Assembly (NCBI GenBank): GCA_001821795.1
Contig: MHOB01000054.1
Coordinates: forward strand, 1-6,214
Direction of reading: 5' to 3'
Source of the DNA: Candidatus Ryanbacteria bacterium RIFCSPLOWO2_12_FULL_47_9c
Lineage (GTDB): Bacteria; Patescibacteriota; Minisyncoccia; Ryanbacterales; GWA2-47-10b
DNA: 6,214 nt
The position numbers and the translations under genes are program-made. The notes under the pieces are model-generated. The model saw nothing but the letters and a program-made list of their open reading frames with translations, did not search any database and had not been told where the DNA came from. How positions within the stretch are numbered: the stretch's first letter is position 1; every line of letters starts with the position of its first letter. Below, one piece after another: positions 6,209 to 6,214 of this stretch.

Positions 6209-6214
6209 CGTTTT

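Overview
The window comes from a bacterial surface-polysaccharide region. The genes are tightly packed, the base composition is moderate, and the standard genetic code reads through every gene. There is a Wzm/Wzt-type polysaccharide ABC exporter, a nucleotide-sugar cassette and a cobalamin-binding-type radical SAM enzyme. No gene is taxonomically diagnostic. The compact layout and the lack of Shine-Dalgarno sequences before most starts would fit a small-genome lineage such as Patescibacteria (CPR), but that is only a guess.

Layout from right to left, following transcription of the minus-strand genes. An ABC-2 permease (6187-5372) and its ATPase with a C-terminal carbohydrate-binding-type domain (5369-4089) form a two-gene exporter unit with a 2-base gap. 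Next is a single plus-strand gene, 2407-4059, for a B12-binding-type radical SAM protein. It has a strong ribosome binding site, and its rho-independent terminator (4091-4126) lies inside the last codons of the convergent ATPase gene. Beyond it the minus strand resumes with an SpsF-like cytidylyltransferase (2273-1488), a DegT/DnrJ/EryC1/StrS aminotransferase (1481-192) and the N-terminal part of an NAD-dependent SDR sugar enzyme (about 223 to 1, cut by the window edge). These three are packed with 6-base or overlapping junctions.

The likely logic is that the SDR and aminotransferase modify a sugar, the cytidylyltransferase activates it as a CMP (or CDP) derivative, and an assembled glycan leaves through the ABC exporter, whose ATPase tail domain would read the glycan end. 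The substrate of the radical SAM enzyme cannot be read from the sequence. Its opposite orientation, higher GC in sampled stretches and different translation signals make it look like a separate unit set into the glycan locus.

The most notable points are an apparent leaderless GTG start with a promoter placed directly before it, an ATPase C-terminus written by the neighbour's terminator, and the antisense radical SAM gene between two co-oriented glycan gene groups. I see no RNA gene, CRISPR array, insertion sequence or long repeat. The only intergenic stretch over 100 bases is 2274-2406.
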